DNA from: Paenibacillus alginolyticus DSM 5050 = NBRC 15375
Lineage (GTDB): Bacteria; Bacillota; Bacilli; Paenibacillales; NBRC-103111
Assembly (NCBI RefSeq): GCF_000422905.1
Contig: NZ_AUGY01000014.1
Coordinates: 62,001-126,000, forward strand
Length of the DNA stretch: 64,000 bases
Reading direction: 5' to 3'
Below, piece by piece: positions 43,814-50,463 of the stretch (position 1 is its first letter; every line of letters begins with the position of its first letter). Both the position numbers and the translations under genes were made by a program. Below the pieces are notes generated by a model. The model had not been told where the DNA came from. It saw nothing but the letters and a program-made list of their open reading frames with translations, and did no database searches.

Positions 43814-43966
43814 CGAAACGTCAATGCCTTATTTTGCTTAAAAGTCACTATTTGGCTTATAACCCGGAACGCCAATGCCTTATTTTGCTCGAAAGTCACT
43901 ATTTGGCTAACGAGACGGAACGTCAATCACTTATTTCCCTTCGGAAGCCACCTATCGCTACTTTTT
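43814..43966. repeat. three tandem 51-bp intergenic repeats
   Basis: Blocks starting CGAAACGTCAATGCC (43814), CGGAACGCCAATGCC (43865) and CGGAACGTCAATCAC (43916) recur with an exact 51-bp period. The first two agree at nearly every position (TTATTTTGCT, then AAAGTCACTATTTGGCT). The third has decayed. They occupy a 665-bp gene-free stretch with no plausible ORF. Confidence 0.8.
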
Positions 43967-43969
43967 CTA

Positions 43970-44033
43970 AGCAGCCAAATAATCCCACATAAAAAGGGTC
44001 TGTCCCATAAGGCGTTCATCTTTAGGCTGCCTC
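43970..44033. repeat. possible insertion-sequence end remnant
   Basis: GCAGCC at the left and GGCTGC at the right flank a stretch with GGGTCTGTCCCATAA. That word resembles terminal inverted repeats of some insertion sequences in Bacillota. No transposase fragment is present, so this is only a suggestion. Confidence 0.2.
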
Positions 44034-44050
44034 TGATTTCACTGTTGCAC

Positions 44051-44250
44051 TACATGCAAAACCTACCGTTAATTTGGGTATTTTTTCATAAAAACTAGTT
44101 TACATGGAAAATCCCCCGTTATTTCTGAGAGGTTTCTCTCTGAATAGCGATTCCCTCCCTAATTTAGAGGGAGGTTTTCCAGTTAGCTGACCGTTTAGAG
44201 CAATTAACGCCAAATTAACGGGAGGGATGCTGTTAGTTTTCGCTCCGTAT
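44051..44250. repeat. second family of degenerate ~50-bp repeats, last copy inverted
   Basis: TACATGCAAAACCTACCGTT (44051) and TACATGGAAAATCCCCCGTT (44101) are 50 bp apart. A third block near 44151 keeps CCCTCCCTAATTTAGAGGG. A fourth near 44205 is the reverse complement (TTAACGGGAGGGATGC). The family is unrelated in sequence to the 51-bp repeats beside it but has nearly the same spacing. Confidence 0.55.
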
Positions 44251-44256
44251 CGAAAC

Positions 44257-44304
44257 AAAATAGAGGCTGCTCGCTAGGTTATTAACCTTTTGAGTCAGCC
44301 TCTT
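44257..44304 (-). terminator. intrinsic terminator of the zinc-ribbon gene
   Basis: On the minus strand AGAGGCTG pairs with CAGCCTCT around an inner AGGTT/AACCT stem, followed by ATTTTG. Confidence 0.65.
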
Positions 44305-44320
44305 TTCATTTCCTATGTAT

Positions 44321-44524
44321 TCAAACTCTAATAAGTTCTTTTATCGTTTTTAAAGATACACCCGTTTGGTGATAAACCTCAATAAGTGTGGCACGTGGAT
44401 GGGCCCGAACGAAATCCTTCACTTTGTGTGAATCGTTCAAATGAAGCTGGGAGCAAGATTTACAATGCTTCCCAAATTTCGAAATATAAACTTGTCCACA
44501 TGTTTCACAGTTGCAAAGTGACAT
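44321..44524 (-). CDS. small zinc-ribbon/HTH protein, YvyF-like
   Basis: The 67-residue protein has two CxxC knuckles (CETCGQVY, CKSCSQLH) that should bind one zinc. A short helix-turn-helix-like part follows (TLIEVYHQTGVSLKTIKELI). This order resembles the start of the flagellar-operon protein YvyF, but no flagellar gene is near. AAGGTG lies 7 nt before ATG 44524. It may be a small nucleic-acid-binding regulator. Confidence 0.7.
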   Translation of the reverse strand: MSLCNCETCGQVYISKFGKHCKSCSQLHLNDSHKVKDFVRAHPRATLIEVYHQTGVSLKTIKELIRV

Positions 44525-44620
44525 CTCTCCACACCTTCCTGATCAATCTATGATAAAGCTCTCTAATATAGATTTCGAGAAGAGACGCACACTTCTGGGG
44601 GTACCTTAAAAAAATTTTTG

Positions 44621-45157
44621 CTAAATTTGAATCTGGACCAAGTCACCTGGTTTTATCTCGCCTGGGCGTTCCACGTAAGCGACAATCCCTCTGCTTTGCT
44701 GTGCATGTTTGATAAATTGTTGCGTTAGACTTCTGTCTCCATAATAATTAGCGATCTGTTTACCAGGACCTGCACAAGGCTCGTTCTCACCCTCGCACAC
44801 AAGTCCGCCGCCACTTGGCAGGATCATTCGGATTCCCATAGGTAGCTTGGTTAATTCAGGTGCACCGCTAACTACAATATTTGCACCCAACCACTCAGGT
44901 TTAATAGTTTCCACACCCAGTCTTTGCGCAATACCTTGCAGTTCCTCAACGGATACAATACTGAGTTGACGACGATTCATAATCTCTTGGCCTTTCTTAT
45001 ACATCGGCTGCCGCGAGTCCGCCTTGGCGAATAACCCGTAGTGACGATCGCCTTCAATGCCCCCAAAACTTAGTTCAACACCGTCAATTTCTCTCGTTAC
45101 AAATGTTGAAGCGTCATCCGCGATAAGCACTGCTTCAATTTTAGCTATAATTGCCAT
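44621..45157 (-). CDS. MOSC-domain protein
   Basis: The 178-residue protein has a MOSC domain. The conserved Cys lies in GLVCEGENEPCAGPGK, and the N-terminal GGIEGDRHYG and RQLSIVSVEEL motifs are typical. MOSC proteins bind the molybdenum cofactor and move sulfur or detoxify N-hydroxylated compounds. AGGTG precedes ATG 45157. It lies 45 bp after the PIG-L gene in the same direction and probably belongs to the operon driven from 46490. Confidence 0.87.
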   Translation of the reverse strand: MAIIAKIEAVLIADDASTFVTREIDGVELSFGGIEGDRHYGLFAKADSRQPMYKKGQEIMNRRQLSIVSVEELQGIAQRLGVETIKPEWLGANIVVSGAPELTKLPMGIRMILPSGGGLVCEGENEPCAGPGKQIANYYGDRSLTQQFIKHAQQSRGIVAYVERPGEIKPGDLVQIQI

Positions 45158-45202
45158 GTAGCCGTTCACCTGCCTTGTCCCCTATTATAACACTTTACGA
45201 CC

Positions 45203-45892
45203 TTAATCTTCCAGTACGTTCGTCAGGTCCTGCTCTGGCCACATCGTACCATCCTGCCAGCCTAGCACAAAAGCTTCCCATCGACGATCTTCCGGAAAAA
45301 CATCAAGGTCACCGAAGTATTTGGCAATAGCCACATGCTGAGTTGCATGAGCCCGCAAGGCTGCTGCCTTTATCGGCCAACCAGCCTCTGTATCTAGTTC
45401 TATCGAAGGCTTGTGTCCTTTAGCTCGTAATGAAACCGCTGCTGCATAATATAACTTACGTACACTCGGACACTTCCCGCTCAATACTGCCGCCGTTGTC
45501 GCCTTGGAGATGGTGATATGATCGGGGTGACCATTGCCCCCATCCTCCGGAAATGTGAATAGAACCTCAACCTCATACTGCTGAATAAAAGCGATAACAC
45601 CTTCAACTAGAGCATTGAAGTCAATCTCCGCGAGCTGACCATCCGGCCAACCCAAATGCTCCACATGAGATAAGCCCAGCACTTTGGCGGCTTCATCCAT
45701 CTCTTTCTCTCGCAGTTTAGCCAGTTCTGATCGATCAGTTGCCCGCTCTAAACCTTGCCTTCCCGCATCACCTCGTGTTGCCAACAACAAAACTGGATTT
45801 TCCCCTTGATCGGCAAGTTTGCGTATGATGCACGCGCTAAGAAAAGTCTCATCATCCGGATGTGCATAAATAAATCCATATTGGTGCTTCAT
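45203..45892 (-). CDS. PIG-L family deacetylase (BshB2-like)
   Basis: The 229-residue enzyme has the zinc motif AHPDDETFLS and the later His in GGNGHPDHITIS, typical of LmbE/PIG-L N-acetyl-sugar deacetylases. BshB enzymes of bacillithiol synthesis are in this family; the presence of YtxJ at 57827 fits a bacillithiol-making host, but the substrate here is inferred. GGAG lies before ATG 45892. It starts 19 bp after the anticodon-binding-domain gene. Confidence 0.88.
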   Translation of the reverse strand: MKHQYGFIYAHPDDETFLSACIIRKLADQGENPVLLLATRGDAGRQGLERATDRSELAKLREKEMDEAAKVLGLSHVEHLGWPDGQLAEIDFNALVEGVIAFIQQYEVEVLFTFPEDGGNGHPDHITISKATTAAVLSGKCPSVRKLYYAAAVSLRAKGHKPSIELDTEAGWPIKAAALRAHATQHVAIAKYFGDLDVFPEDRRWEAFVLGWQDGTMWPEQDLTNVLED

Positions 45893-45911
45893 CTCTTCAC
45901 TCCATCCTTTA

Positions 45912-46277
45912 TTATGTAAAAGCTGGTGGCGGATATATCTTTTCGATGCAATAAATGGCTTGATCCATCGGCATCACTTTCTCATGCAGATCTAGCATAT
46001 CCATTAACTTCACTTGGTCTGTCGAACTATTATCCGAGCTAATACAGATGATAAAACGAATTCCAAGCTTTTTCGCAGTCATTAGCTGCTCACCCACATC
46101 CAACTTCTCATCAACCATCTTTAAGCCTATACCAGCTAGTTTCAGCTCATTTGTCATTCGACATGCAGCTTCAGAAGCTTTAGGGTCAAGAAGGATGACC
46201 ATAGCTTGTTCTTCTAGCTGCTTTCCATACGAATCTTCTGAACTCCAACCTACATTTGTTCCTTCCACGTTTCGCAT
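45912..46277 (-). CDS. free-standing class II aaRS anticodon-binding domain (HGTP type)
   Basis: The protein of about 121 residues matches the C-terminal anticodon-binding domain of His/Gly/Thr/Pro-tRNA synthetases and nothing more. AMVILLDPKASEAACRMTNE, LKLAGIGLKMVDEKLDVGEQ and LMTAKKLGIRFIICISSD follow the VVxLGEEA / LRKAGIRVELD / LxxADKxGxRFxLIIG pattern of HisRS. The catalytic core is absent, so it cannot charge tRNA alone. AGGGTGG precedes ATG 46277; an ATG at 46295 is in frame but lacks a site. Its own promoter, leader peptide and attenuator lie upstream. PIG-L and MOSC genes follow. Confidence 0.78.
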   Translation of the reverse strand: MRNVEGTNVGWSSEDSYGKQLEEQAMVILLDPKASEAACRMTNELKLAGIGLKMVDEKLDVGEQLMTAKKLGIRFIICISSDNSSTDQVKLMDMLDLHEKVMPMDQAIYCIEKIYPPPAFT

Positions 46278-46307
46278 ACCATCCACCCTTCCCATTCTTT
46301 ACGAGAT

Positions 46308-46339
46308 AAAAAAACGCGCCGGACCTATGGTCCTGCGCG
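46308..46339 (-). terminator. attenuator terminator upstream of the anticodon-binding-domain gene
   Basis: On the minus strand CGCGC-A-GGACC pairs with GGTCC-G-GCGCG across a 3-nt ATA loop, followed by seven Ts (46314-46308). It stands between the leader peptide and the coding gene, so it can only serve as a regulated terminator. Confidence 0.9.
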
Positions 46340-46412
46340 AATTGCTATCCCGCAGGGAGGCCAACGCGAAATGCGTTAGCCCACCCTGATATGTACAGGT
46401 GTGTGCTAACGC
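46332..46412 (-). promoter_or_regulatory. chain of mutually exclusive attenuator helices
   Basis: On the minus strand R1 GCGTTAGC (46412-46405) can pair with R2 GCTAACGC (46380-46373). R2 also pairs with R3 GCGTTGGC (46367-46360), extended outward by CAGGG/CCCTG to about 15 bp. The CCTGCG of R3 (46356-46351) can instead pair with CGCAGG (46337-46332), the 5' arm of the terminator. So R1:R2 favours antitermination and R2:R3 favours termination. R1 contains the leader-peptide stop codon. Confidence 0.75.
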
Positions 46413-46456
46413 CTATAAAAATAATGAATTTGTACGAACCAAGCTGTATTTTTCAT
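46406..46456 (-). CDS. 16-aa leader peptide of the attenuator
   Basis: AAGGAG lies 9 nt before ATG 46456, which opens a 16-codon frame, MKNTAWFVQIHYFYRR, ending in TAG at 46408-46406. The TAG lies inside the first attenuator arm. The peptide is rich in aromatic residues, with one Trp, one His and a final Tyr-Arg-Arg. A ribosome finishing the peptide would cover R1. A ribosome waiting at about codon 11 (His) or earlier would leave R1 free. Confidence 0.7.
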   Translation of the reverse strand: MKNTAWFVQIHYFYRR

Positions 46457-46490
46457 ATGATTCGTCTCCTTCAACTTCATGATTATTATG

Positions 46491-46519
46491 ATTATAGCGA
46501 GCCGCTGTCGTAGTTGCAA
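46491..46519 (-). promoter_or_regulatory. sigma-A promoter of the leader peptide/attenuator operon
   Basis: On the minus strand TTGCAA (46519-46514) and TATAAT (46496-46491) are 17 bp apart. Transcription would start near 46484, about 28 nt before the leader ATG. The -10 overlaps a weak PerR-like sequence (CTATAATCATAATAA). A plus-strand hairpin with T-run at the same place has no plus-strand gene to end. Confidence 0.75.
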
Positions 46520-46535
46520 CAGCTTTTTTATTGTT

Positions 46536-47015
46536 CTATGCTAAAATGGCTTCGATATCTGGAGCGATCGTCTCTGGATCCGTACTAGCGCTGTACTGTT
46601 TAACAACAATACCGCTTGCATCAACCAGGAATTTAACGAAATTCCATTCGATTTCTCCTGTACGATACGGTTCAGGTGTATGGTTTAACAAATAAGTATA
46701 TAGCGGATGAGCATGTTCACCCTTCACATCAATTTTATCAAATAGCGGGAATGTTACTTTGTAATTGATCTCGCAGAAGCTTTGAATTTCTTCATTCGTG
46801 CCAGGTTCTTGACCGCCAAACTGATTACAAGGGAATCCTAGAACAACCAAGCCTTGATCTTGATACTGCTCATATAAGCTTTGGAGTCCTTTATAATGCG
46901 GTGTAAGCCCACATGCACTTGCTGTATTGACAATGAGCAGTACTTTTCCTTTATATTCGGAAAGTGACTTCGTTTCGCCTGAGATCGTTTGAACGTCAAT
47001 ATTATAGATGGACAT
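46536..47015 (-). CDS. glutathione peroxidase family thiol peroxidase
   Basis: The 159-residue protein has the full GPx pattern with Cys in place of selenocysteine: NTASACGLTPHY, the Gln motif FPCNQFGGQEPG (also the likely resolving Cys) and WNFVKFLVD. In Bacillota these enzymes are thioredoxin-dependent peroxidases. The ATG at 47015 follows AAGGAG. It is followed directly by the promoter of the attenuator operon, so it is a separate unit in the same direction. Confidence 0.93.
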   Translation of the reverse strand: MSIYNIDVQTISGETKSLSEYKGKVLLIVNTASACGLTPHYKGLQSLYEQYQDQGLVVLGFPCNQFGGQEPGTNEEIQSFCEINYKVTFPLFDKIDVKGEHAHPLYTYLLNHTPEPYRTGEIEWNFVKFLVDASGIVVKQYSASTDPETIAPDIEAILA

Positions 47016-47191
47016 AGCCCCGCACTCCTTTTAAATTATAATAAGTTCTCGTCCATTATAACATTCTTTCTTAGGTGAGCCCAAATCACAAGCTTGACAG
47101 TTTAGCTTCCCATATACTGACAGGTGTGATATATTGTTTACCTGTTTATTTCATTCAATAGACAACATCTGATCTTAGGAGGTAACTGATC

Positions 47192-49354
47192 TTGGACACA
47201 AAGACTCAAAGTGCCTATCAAGAAGAATTACAACAACTTGAACGAACGAATGCGGAAATTGACAAACAGCTTGAGCGGCTTAGGTCGACTCCTGTTTATT
47301 ACGGTCCGGATTTAACGGAGCAAGCGTTGGAGGCTGCACGCGAGAATGGCAGGCACAATTTAGCTAAAGCCGTTGATGAGCCGTATTTCGGCCGCCTAGA
47401 CTTCCAAGAGACTGGATCGGCTTCCGCCCTTCCCCTTTATATTGGCAAATCAGGCGTCGAGGACGAGCGAACAGGCCAATTGCTTGTCATTGACTGGCGG
47501 GCACCCGTCGCTAGCCTTTTCTATTCCTTCACGGGTGGACTGGACGCTGCTTCTTATGACTCCCCAGATGGCCTTATCGATGGCCTCGTTTATCTCAAGC
47601 GCAACCTTGTCGTTCGTAAACAAATTCTTCAGCGTGTCGTTGATACTTACGACCGCAATGAAGACTCACTGGGCGTTGGCGATGAGTTCTTACTTTACCG
47701 ACTTGGCGAAAATAAGGACAATAAGCTGCGCGACATTGTATCTACCATCCAAGCCGAGCAAGATCGCATTATCCGCGCAGCGAAGAATACAGCTCTGATT
47801 ATCCAAGGGGTCGCAGGAAGCGGTAAAACGACTGTCGCCCTGCATCGACTTGCTTTCTTACTCTATCAATACCGTGAACAGGTTCGTGCAGAACGGATGA
47901 TCATTTTTGCACCGAACTCTATGTTCCTCGACTACATCTCCGGTGTGCTGCCTGAACTTGGTGTCGGAAATATCCAGCAAAGCACTTTCACAGATTGGGC
48001 ACTTGATGTTCTCGACCAAGAAGTGAAGCTAGCGGATCAGGCACTCGTTCTTCAAACTTGGTTCTCGCTTGGCAGCAAAAGACCGCCGGTCGATGATCAA
48101 GCGCCAGGACGTTTTAAAGGGTCCATTGCTTTTAAACAATACCTGGATGACTGTCTCACAAGGTTCGAGGAGTCTTATGTACCAACCTCAGATTTCATCC
48201 CGTGGGAGGGCGTCAAGCTCCCGATTGCTTCCATTCGCGAATGGTTCTTCGTAGAGAATAAGCATTATCCGCTTGTCAAACGGCGCGAGCGTGTCATTGC
48301 TCGGATCAAACGCTGGATGGAAATTCAGCTCGACAAGATTTGGGAGCAAAGTCGGAAGAAAGAGTTGAAAAAGAAAGCTGCTCAGCGCCTGCGCACGTAT
48401 CTGACAGGATGGCCTGATCACTCGGCATTCAGCTTCTACAAAATGCTCTTCTCAGACAAAGGTCGTCCGGACAGCTTGCCCATTGACCTACTCAACCAAA
48501 TTCCAGAACCTATTGTCACCGCTTCGCTGAAGCTTTTCAAGAAAAAAGAAGTGCAGCTCGAGGATCTCGCTCCACTCCTTTATATTCATACACGCCTTTT
48601 TGGCATACCTTCTGATCGGTTATTCGACCATGTCGTGATCGATGAAGCACAGGACTTTTCACCTTTCCAAGTGGCTGTCCTTGATTCTTACACAAGAAAT
48701 AGCTCATTCACGATACTAGGCGATTTATCACAGGGAATTCATGCTTATCAAGGCATCACTGACTGGAAGGAATTTTCCAGCTTGTTTCAGACAGATGAAA
48801 CCGGATATTTCGAACTGGAAAGAAGTTATCGTTCTACGATGGAAATCATCCAGTTTGCCAATCAGGTTCTGAAACGAGGCGTCGAGAACCCGCTCCTTGC
48901 TGTTCCTGTGTTCCGCAGCGGCAACAAAGTCCGCGTTCTACAGACGGACATCAAAGGCCGATTGCCGCTATTGCAGCGTGCCATCGTAACCTTGAAGCAA
49001 GGGAGTTCGAGCACAATCGCTGTTGTTACCCGTACGGAGAAGCAAGCACAGGAGCTGCATGATGCGTTGACAGATGCTGGCATCGAAACGAATCTCATAA
49101 CCTCCAAGCAGCGAGTGTATCGCGGTGGCATCTCAGTCCTGCCAGTCTTTTTGACCAAGGGACTTGAATTTGATGCTGTGCTGCTCATGGATGTTACTGC
49201 CGGACATTATGAAGCCACTTTTATGGATGCCAAGCTGCTGTATGTAGGCTGCACGCGCGCGCTTCATGAATTATGGCTGATGGCTCCAGGTGAGCTGTCT
49301 CCACTGGTCTCAACGGAAGATACAGAGATTGTGGAAACCCATTTTCCCGGATAG
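47192..49354 (+). CDS. HelD-like RNA polymerase recycling helicase
   Basis: The 720-residue protein has an N-terminal coiled coil (residues about 5-35, the RNAP secondary-channel arm in HelD) and a UvrD/SF1 ATPase core: Walker A IIQGVAGSGKTTVALHR, Walker B HVVIDEAQDFSPFQ, ILGDLSQGIHAY, and the late motifs KGLEFDAVLLMD and YVGCTRA. HelD releases stalled RNA polymerase from DNA. The start is a TTG at 47192 with GGAGG 9 nt upstream. It ends at a strong terminator. Confidence 0.92.
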   Translation: MDTKTQSAYQEELQQLERTNAEIDKQLERLRSTPVYYGPDLTEQALEAARENGRHNLAKAVDEPYFGRLDFQETGSASALPLYIGKSGVEDERTGQLLVIDWRAPVASLFYSFTGGLDAASYDSPDGLIDGLVYLKRNLVVRKQILQRVVDTYDRNEDSLGVGDEFLLYRLGENKDNKLRDIVSTIQAEQDRIIRAAKNTALIIQGVAGSGKTTVALHRLAFLLYQYREQVRAERMIIFAPNSMFLDYISGVLPELGVGNIQQSTFTDWALDVLDQEVKLADQALVLQTWFSLGSKRPPVDDQAPGRFKGSIAFKQYLDDCLTRFEESYVPTSDFIPWEGVKLPIASIREWFFVENKHYPLVKRRERVIARIKRWMEIQLDKIWEQSRKKELKKKAAQRLRTYLTGWPDHSAFSFYKMLFSDKGRPDSLPIDLLNQIPEPIVTASLKLFKKKEVQLEDLAPLLYIHTRLFGIPSDRLFDHVVIDEAQDFSPFQVAVLDSYTRNSSFTILGDLSQGIHAYQGITDWKEFSSLFQTDETGYFELERSYRSTMEIIQFANQVLKRGVENPLLAVPVFRSGNKVRVLQTDIKGRLPLLQRAIVTLKQGSSSTIAVVTRTEKQAQELHDALTDAGIETNLITSKQRVYRGGISVLPVFLTKGLEFDAVLLMDVTAGHYEATFMDAKLLYVGCTRALHELWLMAPGELSPLVSTEDTEIVETHFPG

Positions 49355-49463
49355 CTTCAAGTTGAGTTGTAGTTTGTACAACTTATGAAACTAATGCCAT
49401 AGTGCCCCGTGAGGGGCATGGTCGGCTAAAAGTGAAGTAAATCCATAGCTTCCAAAAACATAT

Positions 49464-49512
49464 AAAGACACCTGTTCACCGATCATAAGGATCGAGTAAA
49501 TAGGTGTCTTTT
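49464..49512 (+). terminator. intrinsic terminator after helD-like gene
   Basis: AAAGACACCT pairs with AGGTGTCTTT, with an inner GATC/GATC stem. Its 3' tail TCTTTTGTCACG is the unit of the tandem array that follows. Confidence 0.8.
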
Positions 49513-49590
49513 GTCACGTCTTTTGTCACGTCTTTTGTCACGTCTTTTGTCACGTCTTTTGTCACGTCTTTTGTCACGTCTTTTGTCATA
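49507..49590. repeat. 12-bp tandem repeat array (six perfect copies plus one variant)
   Basis: TCTTTTGTCACG is repeated six times without change from 49507 to 49578, then once as TCTTTTGTCATA. The first copy is the T-tail of the terminator at 49464, suggesting expansion from it. The array ends 15 bp before the stop of the DegV gene on the other strand. Confidence 0.95.
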
Positions 49591-49604
49591 TCTCTGCTCA
49601 TATG

Positions 49605-50447
49605 TTAGTAAGCGATCAGCACGCCGCCTTCACCAGCATAGGTACCAATAACCGTGCCCATGTTAGAGAACAGCACCTTACGGAATGGATATTTATCCAG
49701 TAGTTGGTTCAAGACTTCACGCGCTCTATCCTCACAATTGCAATGCGCGACGGCAATCACATCTTTATCGAAATCATGTTGAGTTTCGCCTATTTTGGCG
49801 ATTAACCGTTTCAAGGCTTGCTGGGTGCCGCGGATTTTCTCAATTACCTCTATGGTACCTTCTTCACTGCCTTTCATTAGCAGCTTAATATTCAGCACAG
49901 AGGCAACAGCTCCCCGCACGCGGTCGAGCCTTCCACCTTTGATTACATTTTCAAGAGTGTCTAAAAAGAAGAAAGTACCGGAAGTCTTTACAGCCTGCTT
50001 TATCACTTCAACGATTTTTTCAAATGGAACATTCGCTTCCGCCATTTTGGCTGCCTTATAGACGAGAACGCCAAGTCCTAGTGAGGTTGTTTTCGAATCA
50101 ATGATCTCGATACGACCTGCAAAACCTTCTTCTAGAAGCATCTCTTTAGCCATGACTGCATGATGGTAGGTACTGCTTAGTGCCGATGAAAGACTGATAA
50201 CAAGAATATCTTGATCAACCTGGGTCTTCTGATATTCAGCAAGGAATAGCTGCGGAGCCGGACTTGACGTCTTTGGCAGGACGCTCTCCTTTTTCATTCT
50301 CGCATAAAAATCAGCAAGCACCATGTCAGGCGGCATGCATTCCTCTCCAAAATGTACGGATAATGGAACAATAGCAATCCCTATCTCATCTATGATCATT
50401 TCGGGAAGGTCGCAACTGCTATCTGTGATAATCTTGATTGTCGTCAT
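49605..50447 (-). CDS. DegV family fatty-acid-binding protein (copy 1)
   Basis: The 280-residue protein matches the DegV/FakB fold: IKIITDSSCDLPEM at the start, SSPAPQLFLAEYQ, VISLSSALSSTYHHA, IIDSKTTSLGLG and the late GTVIGTYAGEGGVLIAY with the lipid-binding Thr/Gly region. FakB proteins hand fatty acids to FakA kinase. GAGTGG precedes ATG 50447. It lies 16 bp after a second DegV gene, and the pair shares only moderate identity, so they may have different acyl-chain preference. Confidence 0.9.
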   Translation of the reverse strand: MTTIKIITDSSCDLPEMIIDEIGIAIVPLSVHFGEECMPPDMVLADFYARMKKESVLPKTSSPAPQLFLAEYQKTQVDQDILVISLSSALSSTYHHAVMAKEMLLEEGFAGRIEIIDSKTTSLGLGVLVYKAAKMAEANVPFEKIVEVIKQAVKTSGTFFFLDTLENVIKGGRLDRVRGAVASVLNIKLLMKGSEEGTIEVIEKIRGTQQALKRLIAKIGETQHDFDKDVIAVAHCNCEDRAREVLNQLLDKYPFRKVLFSNMGTVIGTYAGEGGVLIAY

Positions 50448-50463
50448 GGTGTCCACTCATTTC

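Noticed and set aside
43985..44010. Insertion sequence
   Set aside because: Only an IS-end-like word is present, without transposase remnants or target-site duplication.
46300..46390. T-box riboswitch (AGGGTGG followed by a GC-rich stem and terminator)
   Set aside because: The AGGGTGG is not followed by the ACC of the T-box bulge, there is no Stem I with a specifier loop (only about 100 nt from promoter), and the pairing instead fits a leader-peptide attenuator.
46500..46530. Plus-strand terminator GCTGTCG...ACAGC with T-run downstream of the gpx stop
   Set aside because: No plus-strand gene ends here. The same bases form the -35/-10 region of the minus-strand promoter, which explains them better.
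47040..47190. Rifamycin-associated element upstream of the helD-like gene
   Set aside because: I see no inverted repeat of that type; only AT-rich sequence with TTGACA at a poor distance from any -10.
49507..49590. CRISPR-like array
   Set aside because: Units are 12 bp and contiguous without spacers, and no cas gene is present. It is a simple tandem repeat.
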